This document shows, one piece after another, positions 12,216 through 24,719 of a stretch of DNA of 64,000 bases. This DNA is from Mugil cephalus (lineage: Eukaryota; Chordata; Actinopteri; Mugiliformes; Mugilidae). Numbering within the stretch: the first letter of the stretch is position 1; every line of letters starts with the position of its first letter. The position numbers were made by a program, and so were the translations under genes. Below the pieces are notes generated by a model that saw only the letters and a program-made list of their open reading frames with translations, was not told where the DNA came from and did no database searches. The DNA is taken from assembly GCF_022458985.1 (NCBI RefSeq), contig NC_061790.1, positions 13,682,397 to 13,746,396 of the forward strand, given 5' to 3'.

Positions 12216-12739
12216 ATTTTGGGATTAGATAAACGTCTGTGTTGGATTATCACGCGAGCTAATTCCGCTCTGCTCTTTTCGCTGATCTATGGTCTTCTAA
12301 TTTAATCCCAAAATGCAGTGTGGATTAAAAAAAAAATAATAATAATAATAAAAATGTTCCATTCGATTCCATTCAGACAAAACTTTTGGCCTCGGCAGCC
12401 CTAAATGGAGGTTGGTGCTCCGGAACAAGCAGCAGGTTAGAGAACTAATTAGGAGTCGGTGCCAGATGAACAGACTGAGAGGCTGCTGGGTTGTTAGACA
12501 AGCCTGAAATCAATAGTTGTGACCTATGGACTAGTACGGCACACATGAAAAGTTTTTTGGCCTAACTGTGACTGAGTTTTGTTTTTTACTTCTAAATATT
12601 GTAAAGGCTCAGTCATTGTGCGCTGACAACTCGTAAGCTATTTAAAAATCTCTCCTGTGTGCATTTTTACTGTAAGTGGAGTTTTCCCATGTTCCCTCAA
12701 CGATCACACTAAAACAAACAGCTTAAACATTATCTGGTC

Positions 12740-13110
12740 CCCTTGTTGTCCCACAGCTATGTTCTTGGCTCACGCAGAGTCCTTTCATCTCCGGCTCTGA
12801 TATATAATTCATCGGAAAATATCTAATAGCCCTGGGGAGCGTTTCAGCTAAACGGGGCCGTGGTTGTTAAAAGGTGAAGTCGCTTGTTAATGTCTGTGGC
12901 AATGTGCCCTCCCCCTGTCTCCAGGCAAATCGACGAAGTCACGGTTTCCCCTGCTGTTAGGGAGACGAATTGAAGGCTAAGAATCGTGGGACTCAGATAC
13001 TACTCCCTCTCAGAGTGCTGGATTACACTGGCTGGCAGGAGGAAACCTTACGTGCGGCCTCCTCTGTCCCTCAGCGGCCTTTATTTGCTTTTAAGTACGA
13101 CAAAAACATC
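12740..13110. promoter_or_regulatory. Candidate otx2 upstream enhancer block
   Basis: A complex block between two AT-rich, repeat-bearing stretches. It holds an OTX-type GGATTA (13020-13025), the near-palindrome TCCGGCTCTGATATATAATT at its start, and no open reading frame of note. Its composition is typical of conserved non-coding elements, but conservation cannot be measured from this sequence alone. Confidence 0.3.
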
Positions 13111-15839
13111 CTCTGAATCTTTTTAAAATTCAAATTTTGAAAGAAATTATTGTCTGGTAGTTGAGCCAGTTCTCTCTAAGCTTCCCGTTCATTTCATCTG
13201 TCTAGATCAAGGTCAAATCAATGACTCGGCCCACTCTTCCAGCTCCATCTGCTACACACTGACACACGCAGAACTGTATTGGACATTATGTTTTTTTTTT
13301 TGTTTTTTTTTTCGCCATCTGCACCCAGCAGTGATAGATTTATTGATAGGCATGGCGGAGGAAGCCGTACGTGTATTGATAATTACAAGAAACCAAAGCG
13401 AGCGTCTGTATTGAGCTACTGTATTATCAGAAGAGTCGGTACGGGCTTTGGATAGCAGGTGTTTCAAAGGAAAACAACAGAGGCGAAGCTGGGTGTCATT
13501 TTAACAAACAGGTCAATTAGTTGTAGTTTATTTTCAAGGAACATCCTCAGTAAAGTCATGTTTCCACTGAAAGCACCTTAAACTTTAAGATATAGATAAG
13601 GTACAAGGTTCCTTCTGACCAACGGTGCCCAACACACAAAGTTTGAAAATAGGATGGCCTACAAGGGTCTTTCTTTGAGTTAAATGTAGGTCCACGCGGT
13701 GGAAATTCAGTGAGGAGCTACAAAGTTCCTAGTCCCTGGAAAAAGTTCCTGTGGCTGAGGTACAACTCAAGTGGAATAGCAAAATAATTCATAAACATGG
13801 TGGTGCTAGAAGCTTGGTGCTGCATCGACTGCTCAACTACTGTTTGTATTCAATTTAGGCTAACCGCTAACACGTTAGTGAGCCCAGTCCAATTCACCAG
13901 TTCTCTTCAGATATCAGCGGTTGTTACCTTGCTTTGTGACGGAATGATAAGCTAAAACTGGTTGTTAACTGTTAACTGTTAATTGTACAGCTGCAGCACA
14001 TTGTTATAAAGCTGGGAACGTGCTAGCTCCAGTCAGTACACTGCAAATTCCAACCTTCTCTGTACTTTTCCATTCGGTGCCTCTTACTTCCTCCTCACAA
14101 CTGCACATCATTTAATTCCATAGTGAAAGGCGGAAGGTTTCCGAACTTACTTAGTCTCCGACAGAACAATGAAAATAACTTTACTGTCTGGCAAAGGCTC
14201 AAAAACAGTCAAACGCTGGTTAATCTAATAAGCTAGCACCTTTTATTTTGTGTTCTCACTCTTTGCTGGCGGTGTAAATTTATGTGTAGCATTTTTTAAA
14301 AAATTGCAAGATCCACTGAGATTTCATTCTCTGTGGAAACATTCAATGATTGTGATCATCTCAGACATACTGTATGCTCAGAGACACACCTAAAAGGACT
14401 TGAGGTTGAGGTTCTACTTTGATATCTGAGTGTTGTATTTTATATTGCATCTGCAGTGCAATATTACCATTTGACCCCCTTTGCACCTACTACTGCATGG
14501 CTTATATCATATTCATGCCCTTCATTGAGATACATCCACCACTGGTGGTTTGTCCGTGGGAGGGTTGAATGTCTTGTGCCTGCTGGTACCTCGTTAACCT
14601 CCCACGGCCTGTGGCTAGTGTTAGCCAAACTGAGAGGCTTCATACCTGGGTATTGGTCAGCAGGGACTGGCCCCAGGAGCCCTGGACCCCCCACCGGGCA
14701 TGGGGAGGGAGGCAGGCGGGGACAGAGGAGGGCCAAACAAAAACACAACCTGGCATCCCCACGGCAAACAGCCCACCTACTGTCAGCCAGCATCTGGGGC
14801 ACAGCACACAGCCCCTATTCACATTCTGATGACGGCAAATAGTGAGCAGCACAACACACACACACACACACAAAGGCACACACATGCAGCAAGTGGCTGG
14901 ATTTACAAAAAAATCTTTAAAAAAAACTCTACTTTCAAACATTCAAGCCAAAGATTTTAAAAGTAACCTGTTGTAATAAAATATGCAAAAACATACAAAC
15001 TAAAAGACACACATGTATCTTTTCTGAGCTCCCACCAAATGTTTCAAAAAGCGTACACTCAAGAAAATAAAGTGCACGAGGACAGAAAAGTTTTAGGAGA
15101 AACCGCAAGCTAGAAACCGACCGTGGAGAGAGTGACAGGGAGAAATGAGGAGGAGGAGGAGTGTAAAGTTAATCCAGTCTGAATTGATGGGCCCGGCTGC
15201 AGGAGTGACACTGAAAACAGTTTTTCTTTTCTTTCTTTTCTCTGCAAATTTGCTCTCCCCTCTCCCTCTCTCTTTGCTTCCTCCCGTGCCTCTCGCTATT
15301 TTTCTGCCTTCTTATCCTTTTTAATTAGAGGGGCTATTCTGCTGCACAGAGGACCTTAATCCCCAACTGACCAACAATGTAAAAAGCCAGCCTTTGAACA
15401 GCCGACCCGCACCCCTCTCTGTCCCCAAAACTCCCCACCACCACCACCACCTCCGCCACAGACTCCACCAACCACTCCACTGCTGCCACCGGGAAAACCA
15501 GGCGCTCTCCCATCTCCATGTTTTGTAGCGTCTCGGACAAAGCGCTTGTGGAAACCAGTGCAAAGTCTGAACGGCCTAACATTGGAAGTGCATGATAGAG
15601 AGCTACAAGGAGGCATTATGTATATATATATATATATAAAAAATAAGAAAGAATAGAAGATTAAAGGTTGCGTATTTTACGAAAACCAACCTGAAAACAT
15701 AACCATGCACACTTTTTTTTGTAAAAGAGGTTGTTCTGCAGAGGTTAGGGGGCAGAGTTATAAAGAGCAGAAAATGGAGCCTGCAAATTCCCCCACTGGG
15801 TCTCATTTCCATATGTATATATCTCAAGATGAAGTCCAT

Positions 15840-16250
15840 TAACAAACCCCTGTTGTCTTGTTAGATGATTATGTGCGACCATTATTAGTGAATTACCTAC
15901 TGATTGAGATAATAAGTCAGGGTCAGGGGGTAGAACATAATGAGGGCTTAGGTAAATGACTCATCATAGATAACAACACTAACCCTGAATAAATTCATCA
16001 ACAAATCCCGTGTTATGATTTCACAGTTTCTGTATTAACTTCCTCGATTTAAGTCAATATAATTAGTTCCATAACAATAAACTAACTCTGCCTGAAAGTA
16101 ACTGAACTAATTTCCCCGTAATTTCGTTCAAGCTGATTTCCTGTCAACATTTTGCCAACATAGCAGTCTGACAAATTGCCACTGGAGCACAATGACAGCG
16201 CTCGCGCTTTCAACCGGCGAGCGAAAGATAGGGGGTGAAAAAAAAAAATG
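15840..16250. promoter_or_regulatory. Candidate otx2 upstream enhancer block
   Basis: About 400 bases of AT-moderate, non-repetitive sequence with many homeodomain cores (ATTATTAGTGAATTACC near 15880, TAATTAG 16060-16066) and AP-1-like TGACTCATC (15957-15965). It is flanked by low-complexity DNA and lacks coding potential. This is the pattern expected of a vertebrate conserved enhancer near a homeobox gene; the call is inference. Confidence 0.35.
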
Positions 16251-16839
16251 CATTTCCTTTCACCGCCGTCAAACCGCGCTTTCCAATTTTGACGTCGAGA
16301 GCGCTGGCTCGATGCTCACTCATACAGGCGCGGGCCAGCCAAACCTTCTGCCTGGCTAATCACAGGCCCGATATTTCCATAGCAGGCAATTAGCATCTTG
16401 CTTTTATGTGCGAAATGGCTGAGGCGAGAGGAGCACCGAGTCGGGGAGAGAGGCACGGCAAAAACTGAGCGAGAATAAAAGAGCAATTAAGATGTTGGGT
16501 GAGCGGAGGACAGAGACAGGCGGTCTGCTGCCGTGTGATTTGAGGCTTGCAGGCCCAGTAATTAGCCCTTCATTGTGAGATAATGGACTTGGCCGATCCC
16601 TCCGGTTCCTCGAGCTGCCCGGCTCGACTCGACCCACCGAAGGTCAAAGGGCACAATGTGCAGTTTGGCTCTTATATTTTGTGTGAGGCTGGGCCTCGCA
16701 TCATCTAATAATAAAGTTCGAGTCAGTGCAGTTTTAAAAAACTGTTTGCATTTGGGAAAAAACATAACAACAGGTTAAGTCAGCCCTCGCGGCGAGAACC
16801 GGCATCTGGGTTTGCAGCCCTCTCTGCGGCCTGTCGCGC

Positions 16840-17075
16840 CTTTCTCCCGCCATCTTTAGAAGAGCAGTAATCTGTGAACCCTGAATCATAAGCTTTGGGT
16901 AAATCTATGTAATACGGGTAATTCGATGAAGCAGTATTTTCCTGGTGAGAGGCAAAATCCTGTTGACTATTCAAGGATTGAATCATCCAACAGTAATGCC
17001 ATTAGACCAGTGCCACGGATTCCTCAGAAAATGCTGTTTAATTGCCAGTAACCGTCCATTGTTTGGTGACGGGTA
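16840..17075. promoter_or_regulatory. Candidate otx2 upstream enhancer block with SOX site
   Basis: A compact complex block with a strong SOX-type site CCATTGTT (17056-17063), a GTTTAATTGCC homeodomain-like core (from 17036) and AAGGATTGAATC, an OTX-like variant (from 16973). SOX2 and OTX2 act together in anterior neural and eye enhancers, which makes the site combination sensible. It stops abruptly at the GGC/GGT-rich stretch that follows. No coding sequence fits. Confidence 0.35.
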
Positions 17076-17091
17076 AACACTAGCCGAAGGG

Positions 17092-17128
17092 TGGTGGCGG
17101 CGGTGGTGGCGGCGGCGGTGGCGGTGTT
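17092..17128. repeat. GGT/GGC trinucleotide repeat
   Basis: An imperfect run of GGT and GGC units between two complex blocks. Confidence 0.85.
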
Positions 17129-19089
17129 GTCGCGGGGTGGGGAGTGATGAAGCGTGTGAAAAAGATGGCCCCTTCGGCTCCAGCCAATCGCCGCGGAGAG
17201 ACGGATTTACTCGGGCCCGATGAAGGCCGCACCGCAAAGTGGCAGCGGCACTGGCTTAACTAAAGTCTTCAAGAGTATAAATGCAGAGCAACCCTTTCCC
17301 TTTTAATACAGGATTTGCTCAACAATGAGATTTAGGGGGGTGTCTATTCAAGATAGACATTCATTTTTAGTTTTTTTTTGAGAGTGGCAAGGTTTTTTAG
17401 GATCAAGCCTTGTTGCTCACGTTTATTAGCGCAAGACGCCGCGGCTCAGGGATTGTAATCGCCGCTCAGTTTACCCACGTTTGTGTTTGGCTCCACGTAT
17501 ATATCGCCTGACACTAAGTCTCATTCTTGTGTTGAAAATCTTTAAGAACAATAGCCCCATACCTACACCCAGCCGTTTCCACTAAGCCTCTCTTACTCCA
17601 GCTTTTTGACAATAAAAACTGATATTAACTGTGAACTGATCTAAGGCTACTGAAGATTTTTTTTTGTACTTTTTACCAGATAATCCAATTCTCACCACAC
17701 TGAATTTTTATTTTTTTTTATGAGAATCTGAACATTCGAGGCACATTGTCGTCCCTCCCCGCGGCCTTCTGCTTTCAGGCCTTTTCCTGGAGGAGGCAGA
17801 TTGGAAGTGAGAGGTGTGGCGGCCGAGGCTCTCCTCCATTGTGAGCCGGTGCCTGGGAGACGAGCAGCGCTGCCAGTCCAGACACTGATTGGGTTTGACA
17901 CTGCGTCCAGGAGGCGAGAAGAGGCTTTTCTTTCGCTCCCCCCTCCCTTCCACCATATAAGTAAAAGAAATGCCCCTCCTCTCCTTCAGCTCCCCCTGGA
18001 TCTGTTGTGCTGCTCGCCCTCTTCCTCGGCCCTCTCTCTTTTTCACTCCTCTCTTTTCATTCTTGTGACTCCCTCGTTTTTTTTTTTTTTTATTCTCAGA
18101 TTAAAACCAGCGGACTTCTGTTTCTTTTGTCTTGCTCTTTCTTTTTGTCCCCCTCGCTTGGATGTTGACCAGCAAATGTGATCCTTTGGCTCGCAACATC
18201 GCAAAATTACTTTTGTTCTGTCTCCCCAAAGTAAAAGAAACAGTAGTTGTTACAATGACTGCAAACACCGAGGGCCACTAAATCCATCTCCTTCTGTAAG
18301 CTTGACACCGCGCCACATACTGAGCAGAGAACAGTACGGCCTTGGGTGGACACTTTGCAACATAGGGATCCCTAATCGCCGTGCCTCAGGCTAGGATCAC
18401 ACACCGATCAACTCTGGGCTTTTACACAGGATTAATCTTTCAATTTACTTAGCTTGGGATACTTTATGTTCACAAAAGGCCTAAATGATACATTGCACGT
18501 GGGATTTGTGTCCTACAATATCATTTTAAACCCATAGTTCAAATTTTAGTGAGCCAGCCTGACAATAGCCGGACACAAAGACCAGAAAGGAAGGAGGTGT
18601 CAGCAACTTCCCGATATTGTTACGCTTAAAACTGAACGTTTTCACATAAATCACTATCACTTTCATTAACAAGCATAAAGTGATTGATTAACTTTTCAAC
18701 AATTTCTGTATTTCCATACCTGGTGCAACGGTAGCAAGGACTCGTAGAATGCGTCCAAGAAAAGTTTCAAACACTTGGCTGAGAAAGAAAAGCATTCAAG
18801 AAGAAAGAGGACAATAGGCCAGAGACTGTATGCAAGGATTATTTTGTTGCTTTCTGTTTTTTGTGCAGACCTTCACTTGTTTTAACAAACAAGATGTGAC
18901 CCAACGAGTTTTAAAAGAGCTTTCCCACCTCCGAAGAGAACCCTTCTTCCTATGATTCCAGTCCGTGTGCTAAGCTCTGCACGACTGCGGTCGTCTTACT
19001 CTCTGTTAGAAAGCAAAGACGAAAACCAAACGTGAGACTTTTCCTTTAGTGTAATCAACCAAGAGTTCCAGTCTTGATTCATAGCCAAC

Positions 19090-19370
19090 TGAACTTAAAT
19101 ATTGCCACGTAACCAACGTACATGCGATGAAACCGAACAATGTTGGAAGGTGGACTTTTTCTGGGAATTGACTCATCTTCCGTGCAGATCACCAAAGGAG
19201 GGCACAACCATCTCGATCCGCTTAATGGGGCCGCTAATGACGGCCTCCATTAGTTTAATATATGCCTTTATCAGTGTGCCCTTAGATGACTGTAGCATTT
19301 CATTAGACATGTCTGCCTCATATCTCACTTTACACCCAGAGGAAACTGTGAAAGGATTAATTTTATGATG
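19090..19370. promoter_or_regulatory. Candidate otx2 upstream enhancer block
   Basis: A complex stretch with CTAATGACGG (from 19234), CCATTAGTTTAATA (from 19247) and an OTX-type GGATTA (19354-19359) followed by ATTTTATGA. It ends sharply at a C-rich low-complexity tract (19371 onward). An 88-codon open frame crosses it but shows no protein signature. Of the upstream blocks it looks most like a conserved homeodomain-bound element. Confidence 0.4.
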
Positions 19371-20109
19371 GACCCCCTGCCTCCCCCTGCCTCCTTCCCT
19401 CCTCCTTCCCATCCCTCCTTCCCTCCTTTTTGCTCCCACCCTCCTCTCCTCGACTCAGCTCCCAGCCACAGCCAGGGGACCCAGGAGGAATAGTGTCTTT
19501 GTCGTCCTGCCGTTTTTCGGAGTTGAGGAACAAGAGGAGTTTAATCCTCATTGTCCAGGAGACTGCAGAGGGTGAAGGGGGGTCCTCCGGCTGTAAAATG
19601 ATCCAACTGGCCTCGGCTAATCCTCTCCTAACCCCCACTCCCGGGCCTGACCCCCCCCCCCCTCCCTCCCGGTCTTGATTCACGCCCCCGTACCACCGAG
19701 GCGTCACACTATAAACACACAAGACCCGTACGTGTGGAGCTGAACGTTCACTGTGAAGATACGAACGCAGGTGAACGATTTACCCAATACGAGCCGTTTC
19801 ACGTAAACAGGAGGATACTGTCATTCATAGCGGAGCGCTAAGAGGTTTAGGAGGCTATGTTTAAGTGGGATTTATCTTAACCACCTGCACCTGTAACCCA
19901 GTGTAACCCGGGGATCTTCCCCATCAGTAAGAGGTGTCTAATTGACTACGATAGAGGGTACACAACTCCCACACACACGCGCAAGCTGTGATCACCTGAG
20001 CGCATGTCAGCTGCAGAGTTGTTTTGTACTTGCGGTGATGACATTTGTGAACATGTGTGTGTCAGTGCCAGCAAAACCCCCCACCCCCCGTCCCCAACAA
20101 CAACAAACA

Positions 20110-20275
20110 GCCTGGTGTCATGATTCGGAGTGACGAGTGCTTCCGTGTATACGTTCGCACGTGGGCCGACGGAGTTGAAATAAACACCCTAACTTCATTG
20201 TTCCTCTCATTAACTGGAGGATTATGTCGGGATCGCACAGGACAGGGCCGGACATCTATTTGACGTTAAGTCCCT
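20110..20275. promoter_or_regulatory. Candidate otx2 upstream regulatory block
   Basis: A short complex block with CTCATTAACTGGAGGATTATG (20205-20225), which joins a homeodomain core to a GGATTA site, directly before a long pyrimidine-rich region. Role inferred from motifs and position. Confidence 0.25.
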
Positions 20276-22703
20276 CTCTGACAGGACGGATGCTCGGCGC
20301 TCCGCGCAAATCTTCCCCCTTTCAGTTCTCCTACCTTGCGCAGACCCCTCCCTCCTCCTTGATCTCTCGCCCGTTCCGTCTTTATTTCCCTCTTCTCTGT
20401 TTCTCTCTCTCTCCCCTCCTCTTTTTCTTTTCCTGCGCTGCTCCCTGAGTGACAGCTCAATACCCAGCTCTCCCAGGCTTATCTAGCCTCAGCAGATGGT
20501 TGACTTGGATCACTGTTCATACGCCACGATCTGGGCTGGTGATAAACACTGTTCCAGAGTGACTATACGCCGCCTCCCTCCAGCCCGCTCTTTCTTCCTT
20601 TTACTCACCTCCTCCTGAACTGTCGTTTCCTCCCTCTCCATCCACCTCTTTTCAACTCCCCCTATTCACCGCTCTTCTACCTGGACCTCCCTGCTCCTCT
20701 CCTTGTCACGTCCTCCACCTTTCTCAGCTGTCCCCTTTGTCCCACCACCCACTCCCCCCCCAGCGCTCCCCTCCGCGTCTCCTCATCTCTCGCCATCCCT
20801 CCATCCCTTCGCATTGAATCTGGTGCGGCGTGATTGTCTCTGCTTCCCTGCTGGGCTGGCGCCTGTCTAAAGGGCCCCAGGACCCTCACGCGCCGAGGGG
20901 GCTCCAGCCATGCCAGAGATGCCTCTTCTTCCTCTCCTCCCCTCACCTCACCTCTCCTCTCCTCTTCAATGTCAGTTCATCCGGCCCTTCCTCATCTTCA
21001 CATAACAGATAAAAAAAAGGTCAAATCCTGTACCTTTCCGCACGTTCTCCCTTCTCTTATCAGTGTCGTACACATCTACAACCATATACCAAAAGAACAA
21101 ACAGGTGCTCTTCAAAGTGCCTCACCCTGAAGCCATTTGAGACTCTCTTGTACCGTTTTCATTTACATGATCACTTCACTTAATCATCTGATGTACACTT
21201 CACAGGATGCAGATGCATACTCCGCTTGCCTTGGATCTGTCATTTGATGTCATCCTCTACACAGGCAACCAGCAAAGCAAAGGAGAAGGGCACTTCTCCT
21301 ACATGAAAAAAAAGGGGCCGGAGTGCTGGGAGCTATGTGAATGATAACATACAACACAGCACCTTGTATGGCAGCAGGGAAGCAGACTGGCACTTGCACA
21401 CACCATACATTGGAGCACCGTGTGCCAGCGTAACATCATAGGTAGAAACGTGAAAGCTGGACTCGTTCTTGAAGAAAATGCAACGAAGGGCGGCTATGAC
21501 TGATCATATAGCAAGGACATCGATGCCAGCATGGGTGTGTGAGGAGCTGCCATCCCATATGTGATGGAAAACCTCCTCCCCTGCCATTCACCGGTGGCTC
21601 TCTCTCTCTCTCTCCCTCTCTCTCTCCAATACCCCAGACAATTCGCGGCCATCTTAATCTGAACGGTGGAATCTGGCAACCGCTCCGGAGCACCTGCATC
21701 CGTCCAGCCTGACCCGCTTTTGTTCTGGTCCGACCCCCTAACTTTAGCCCCTAATTAACCCAACAGAAACTAATTAAATACAGCTCTAGTGGACCAGACG
21801 CCAGACAAAAAAAAAAAAAAAAGAAGAAGGAGGACGCAGGGAAGTGAGCGGAGTGAGGGGAGCAAGCTGACGTGACAGGCAGGAGTAGGAGAGGAGGGGG
21901 GGTGGGAGGGTGGGGGTCCAAAGCTTGGCCTCCAGCCTCTGAGACCTCTTCAGACAGACAGAACCACAAGGAAGGAGAGACTGAAAAGAGGAAATCTGTG
22001 TGCCTGGATCGTCCCGACCATCTGCACTGAGCTCCATCCTGACCTCGCACTTCTTTGCGCGCCGTCGTATTTCGACGCATTTTGAGTTCCCTTCCCGTAG
22101 ATTAGCGTGTCTGCCAACTGCTGTAATCACAAGCGCACCAGTCACATGATGCAACTGACACCCTGGAGATATTTGGAAAAGGGTATAGACAGGATGGGGA
22201 GAGCTGCGGAGAGACAAGAGCGGCGCACAATGAAAGCAGGAGGGAATAAAGGAGGTGTGTGTGCGAGTGGAGGGGGAGAAGAAGGTAAGGGACGGACTTG
22301 TGAGAAAGGAGATAGGCCTATATAAATATGGGTTCAAACCAGCCAAATGTCTCTGGCAAGACGCGGCAGCTCCTAGTCCCAGGCACAGCGAGCTAAGTGA
22401 TAGTGAAAGTAATTAAGAGAAGCCTGTTCAAGTAGATAGGCCTGCAAAGGAGATTTGAAGAGGGGAACTGATTGTGCATGTCTGATTCCAGCTCTTCAGA
22501 GAGTTCTCAGCCTCAAGGCTTAGCTTTAACAGAGCCGTCTCTCTCCCTTTCTATCGCTCTGTCTCTTTCTCTGTAATGTGTGTTTATAAAAAGAATCGGT
22601 CTCTTTTTATAGTAAAACTCAGATATGATTACGGCAGCCACATAGGACAGGGAAAAGAAAAGAGAGCAGGTGTCAGAGTCTGTGGTGAGCCTGACATTGC
22701 TTT

Positions 22704-22748
<45 letters not shown>

Positions 22749-22764
22749 ACATCTATCTATACAT
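22704..22764. repeat. TATC tetranucleotide microsatellite
   Basis: About fifteen TATC units, the last few imperfect. Confidence 0.95.
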
Positions 22765-23897
22765 CTGCACATATGGCACTGATGTTACATTTTGTTAGCC
22801 GCATAGCATTAAAGTCATTTTCATTTTCAGAAAGAAAAAAGACAAGTTTTAACAAGAACATGTTTAATGATATTGTAACAGTAAGTCAAGAAATGACTTA
22901 CGATTTGAAAGTTCTCTTGGTGATGTTGCCAAATAGTGATCCACCTCAGAGTACTAGGTTATATCTGAGGACGCAAGAGCAACAGTGCCACCTAGGATGA
23001 ACTTTGTCATCCTGCAAAGAGACTGTCAGTCTTGGAGTTTAAGTGTCAGGTGTAGCTGGTGCATCCACCGGTGTCATATGTATCTCATTAGTTTAGTTGC
23101 TCATACAGCACGCTTAAGAAACATTTCACGGTTTCACTTTCTAAAAGTCTTAACAGGATAAACAAAAAGCCTATTTTGTGTTTTCTTACTTTGGTGAAAA
23201 TAGAACGAGTCTGAAGAAAAGTTGCTTTTTGCCACTGACCTATATTGTGTCTCCAAGCTGAGGTGAGGACAACTGCTGCCAAATGAGCGCTCTGCAATTA
23301 TCTCATATCACAGTTTATCACAAATGTGAATTCCACTCCAACCCTTTACCTGCTTCATGGATTAAGAAGTAATGACCTTTGTATAAAAATGCTTCATACA
23401 CATTTCCTTTTATTTTAATGTAAGAGCCCTCAAATGAAAGTCTGCACTTTCCATACTCATGAAATAGTCCTAACTATGTCCAAATATAAATGGATCTCAT
23501 TGTATGTACATAGAAATTATGTCGGAATGTTTACAGAAATTCACTGCATCTTCATTGCTTAGCTTTAGAGAGTTGAACCAGGGGTTCACATAACTCCATG
23601 TCACCTCTCTCACCATAAAGACCATAAATTGCTGCTGTGCCTTACTATTAAAAAAAAAGACATTTATTTTGTCTGTCGAGCTTTAGCAGTGAAGTCGCTG
23701 TCTGCTACACATTGGCGGCGCCAATTACTACTTACCACTCGTTAATCTGGAAATACAGACGGACAGTTTATGTTGAAGTAAAAGTTAAATGCACTTTTGG
23801 GAAGTGACGGAACGGAGGTAGCCTCAGTCTGGAAGCTGTTGAAGACACGATGAAACTAATTTTACTTTACTGCAGGATGAAGAGACAACGTGATCTA

Positions 23898-23975
23898 CTG
23901 GCGACATCTGCTGGAGAAACTGCCGCATTGTTGCTACAAATGAAAACTATGCTTCGGCATGTCGCCATCTGCTGG
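23898..23975. promoter_or_regulatory. Pair of CTCF-like sites ahead of naa30
   Basis: Two near-identical strings, CTGGCGACATCTGCTGG (23898-23914) and GTCGCCATCTGCTGG (23961-23975), lie 63 bases apart in the same orientation. Reversed, they read CCAGCAGATGTCGCC and CCAGCAGATGGCGAC, close to the CTCF core CCAGCAGRGGGCG with T for one G. They sit where the otx2 regulatory landscape meets the naa30 promoter, a sensible place for an insulator. Alternatively, both are pieces of an old dispersed repeat. Confidence 0.3.
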
Positions 23976-24434
23976 TAAGTAGAAGAGTCCGCTGTTACTG
24001 AGTTGACAGTCCTGTGAACCCTTCAGCATGACTTCCTCAATGACCTTTGACTTCCCTTGCCTTTTCTTTTTATAAAGTAAGAACGTATGCAGCTGAAACT
24101 TGCGTAAAATAAACTTTAAAGTGTGAGGTAATATTTAAAGTTACATTAAATTACTATTTATATAATTTTGTCATTCATTTAATAATCACTTAGTAACATC
24201 ATGCAAAGAGCAGAGCATAGAAAACAGCACTGTAACGAAACCTTTTATTAACACCCTCTACTTATTTAATCACCTACTGCCTCATGTTTCGTGAATTCTA
24301 AGGTTGCAAGAGATAAAATTGTCAGTAGAAATTAAAAAATGTAAGTCTGTGGATTTTTTTTTATTTAACGTCAAGTAAAATACTAATAGTTCCTACGGTT
24401 CCTGGTATCTGAATTTTAAAAAAATGCATCTGTC

Positions 24435-24719
24435 ATGCGTTACACTACTGTCGTAAAACGTCTCCGTCTGCTGTTGCAATGGCGTTTGCTGCGACAGCAC
24501 TTTGCGGCAGCAGGGAAATCGAGGAGAAAGCAGCGACAAACGTCGCCAGCGGATACGTTAGCGCCTTTGAAATCCGCAGATTTATGCAATATTCGGCGAA
24601 CTAACTTATATATTGATTGTATACCCCTCCGCCTTGTGGATGACATTGTGTTCGACGTTTTCCACGCGAGAATCTCCACCTTAATGCAGTGGGATGGCCA
24701 CAGTGCCGCCTGGGCCTAG
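24435..24719 (+). other. Possible upstream open reading frame overlapping the naa30 start
   Basis: An ATG at 24435 opens a 94-codon frame that ends 26 bases past the naa30 ATG, in a different frame. The product (rich in Arg and Leu) resembles no known protein. If the naa30 transcript starts upstream of 24435, this frame would reduce initiation at the main ATG. The transcription start is not visible, so its relevance is unknown. Confidence 0.25.

Larger units (their letters stand above)
10501..24400. other. Gene-free regulatory landscape upstream of otx2
   Basis: No coding exon is supported in about 14 kb. In human this interval holds TMEM260, EXOC5 and AP5M1; no exon of any of these was recognised. 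Instead there are simple repeats, a long pyrimidine-rich stretch (20560-21000) and several complex, homeodomain-site-rich blocks listed separately. A large gene desert beside a developmental transcription factor gene usually houses enhancers, and the otx2 transcription start faces this side. Confidence 0.6.

Noticed and set aside
14456-14842. 128-codon plus-strand open frame
   Set aside because: It overlaps several other frames of similar length on both strands, as in stop-poor GC-rich DNA. No recognisable domain or splice support.
17708-18181. Open frames of 112 and 126 codons on opposite strands
   Set aside because: They overlap each other in pyrimidine-rich DNA and contain homopolymer-encoded runs (Phe, Lys). 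No protein-like features.
21786-22346. 186-codon minus-strand open frame
   Set aside because: Low-complexity Ser/Pro/Leu/Phe-rich frame in pyrimidine/purine-biased DNA with homopolymers. No domain and no matching exons.
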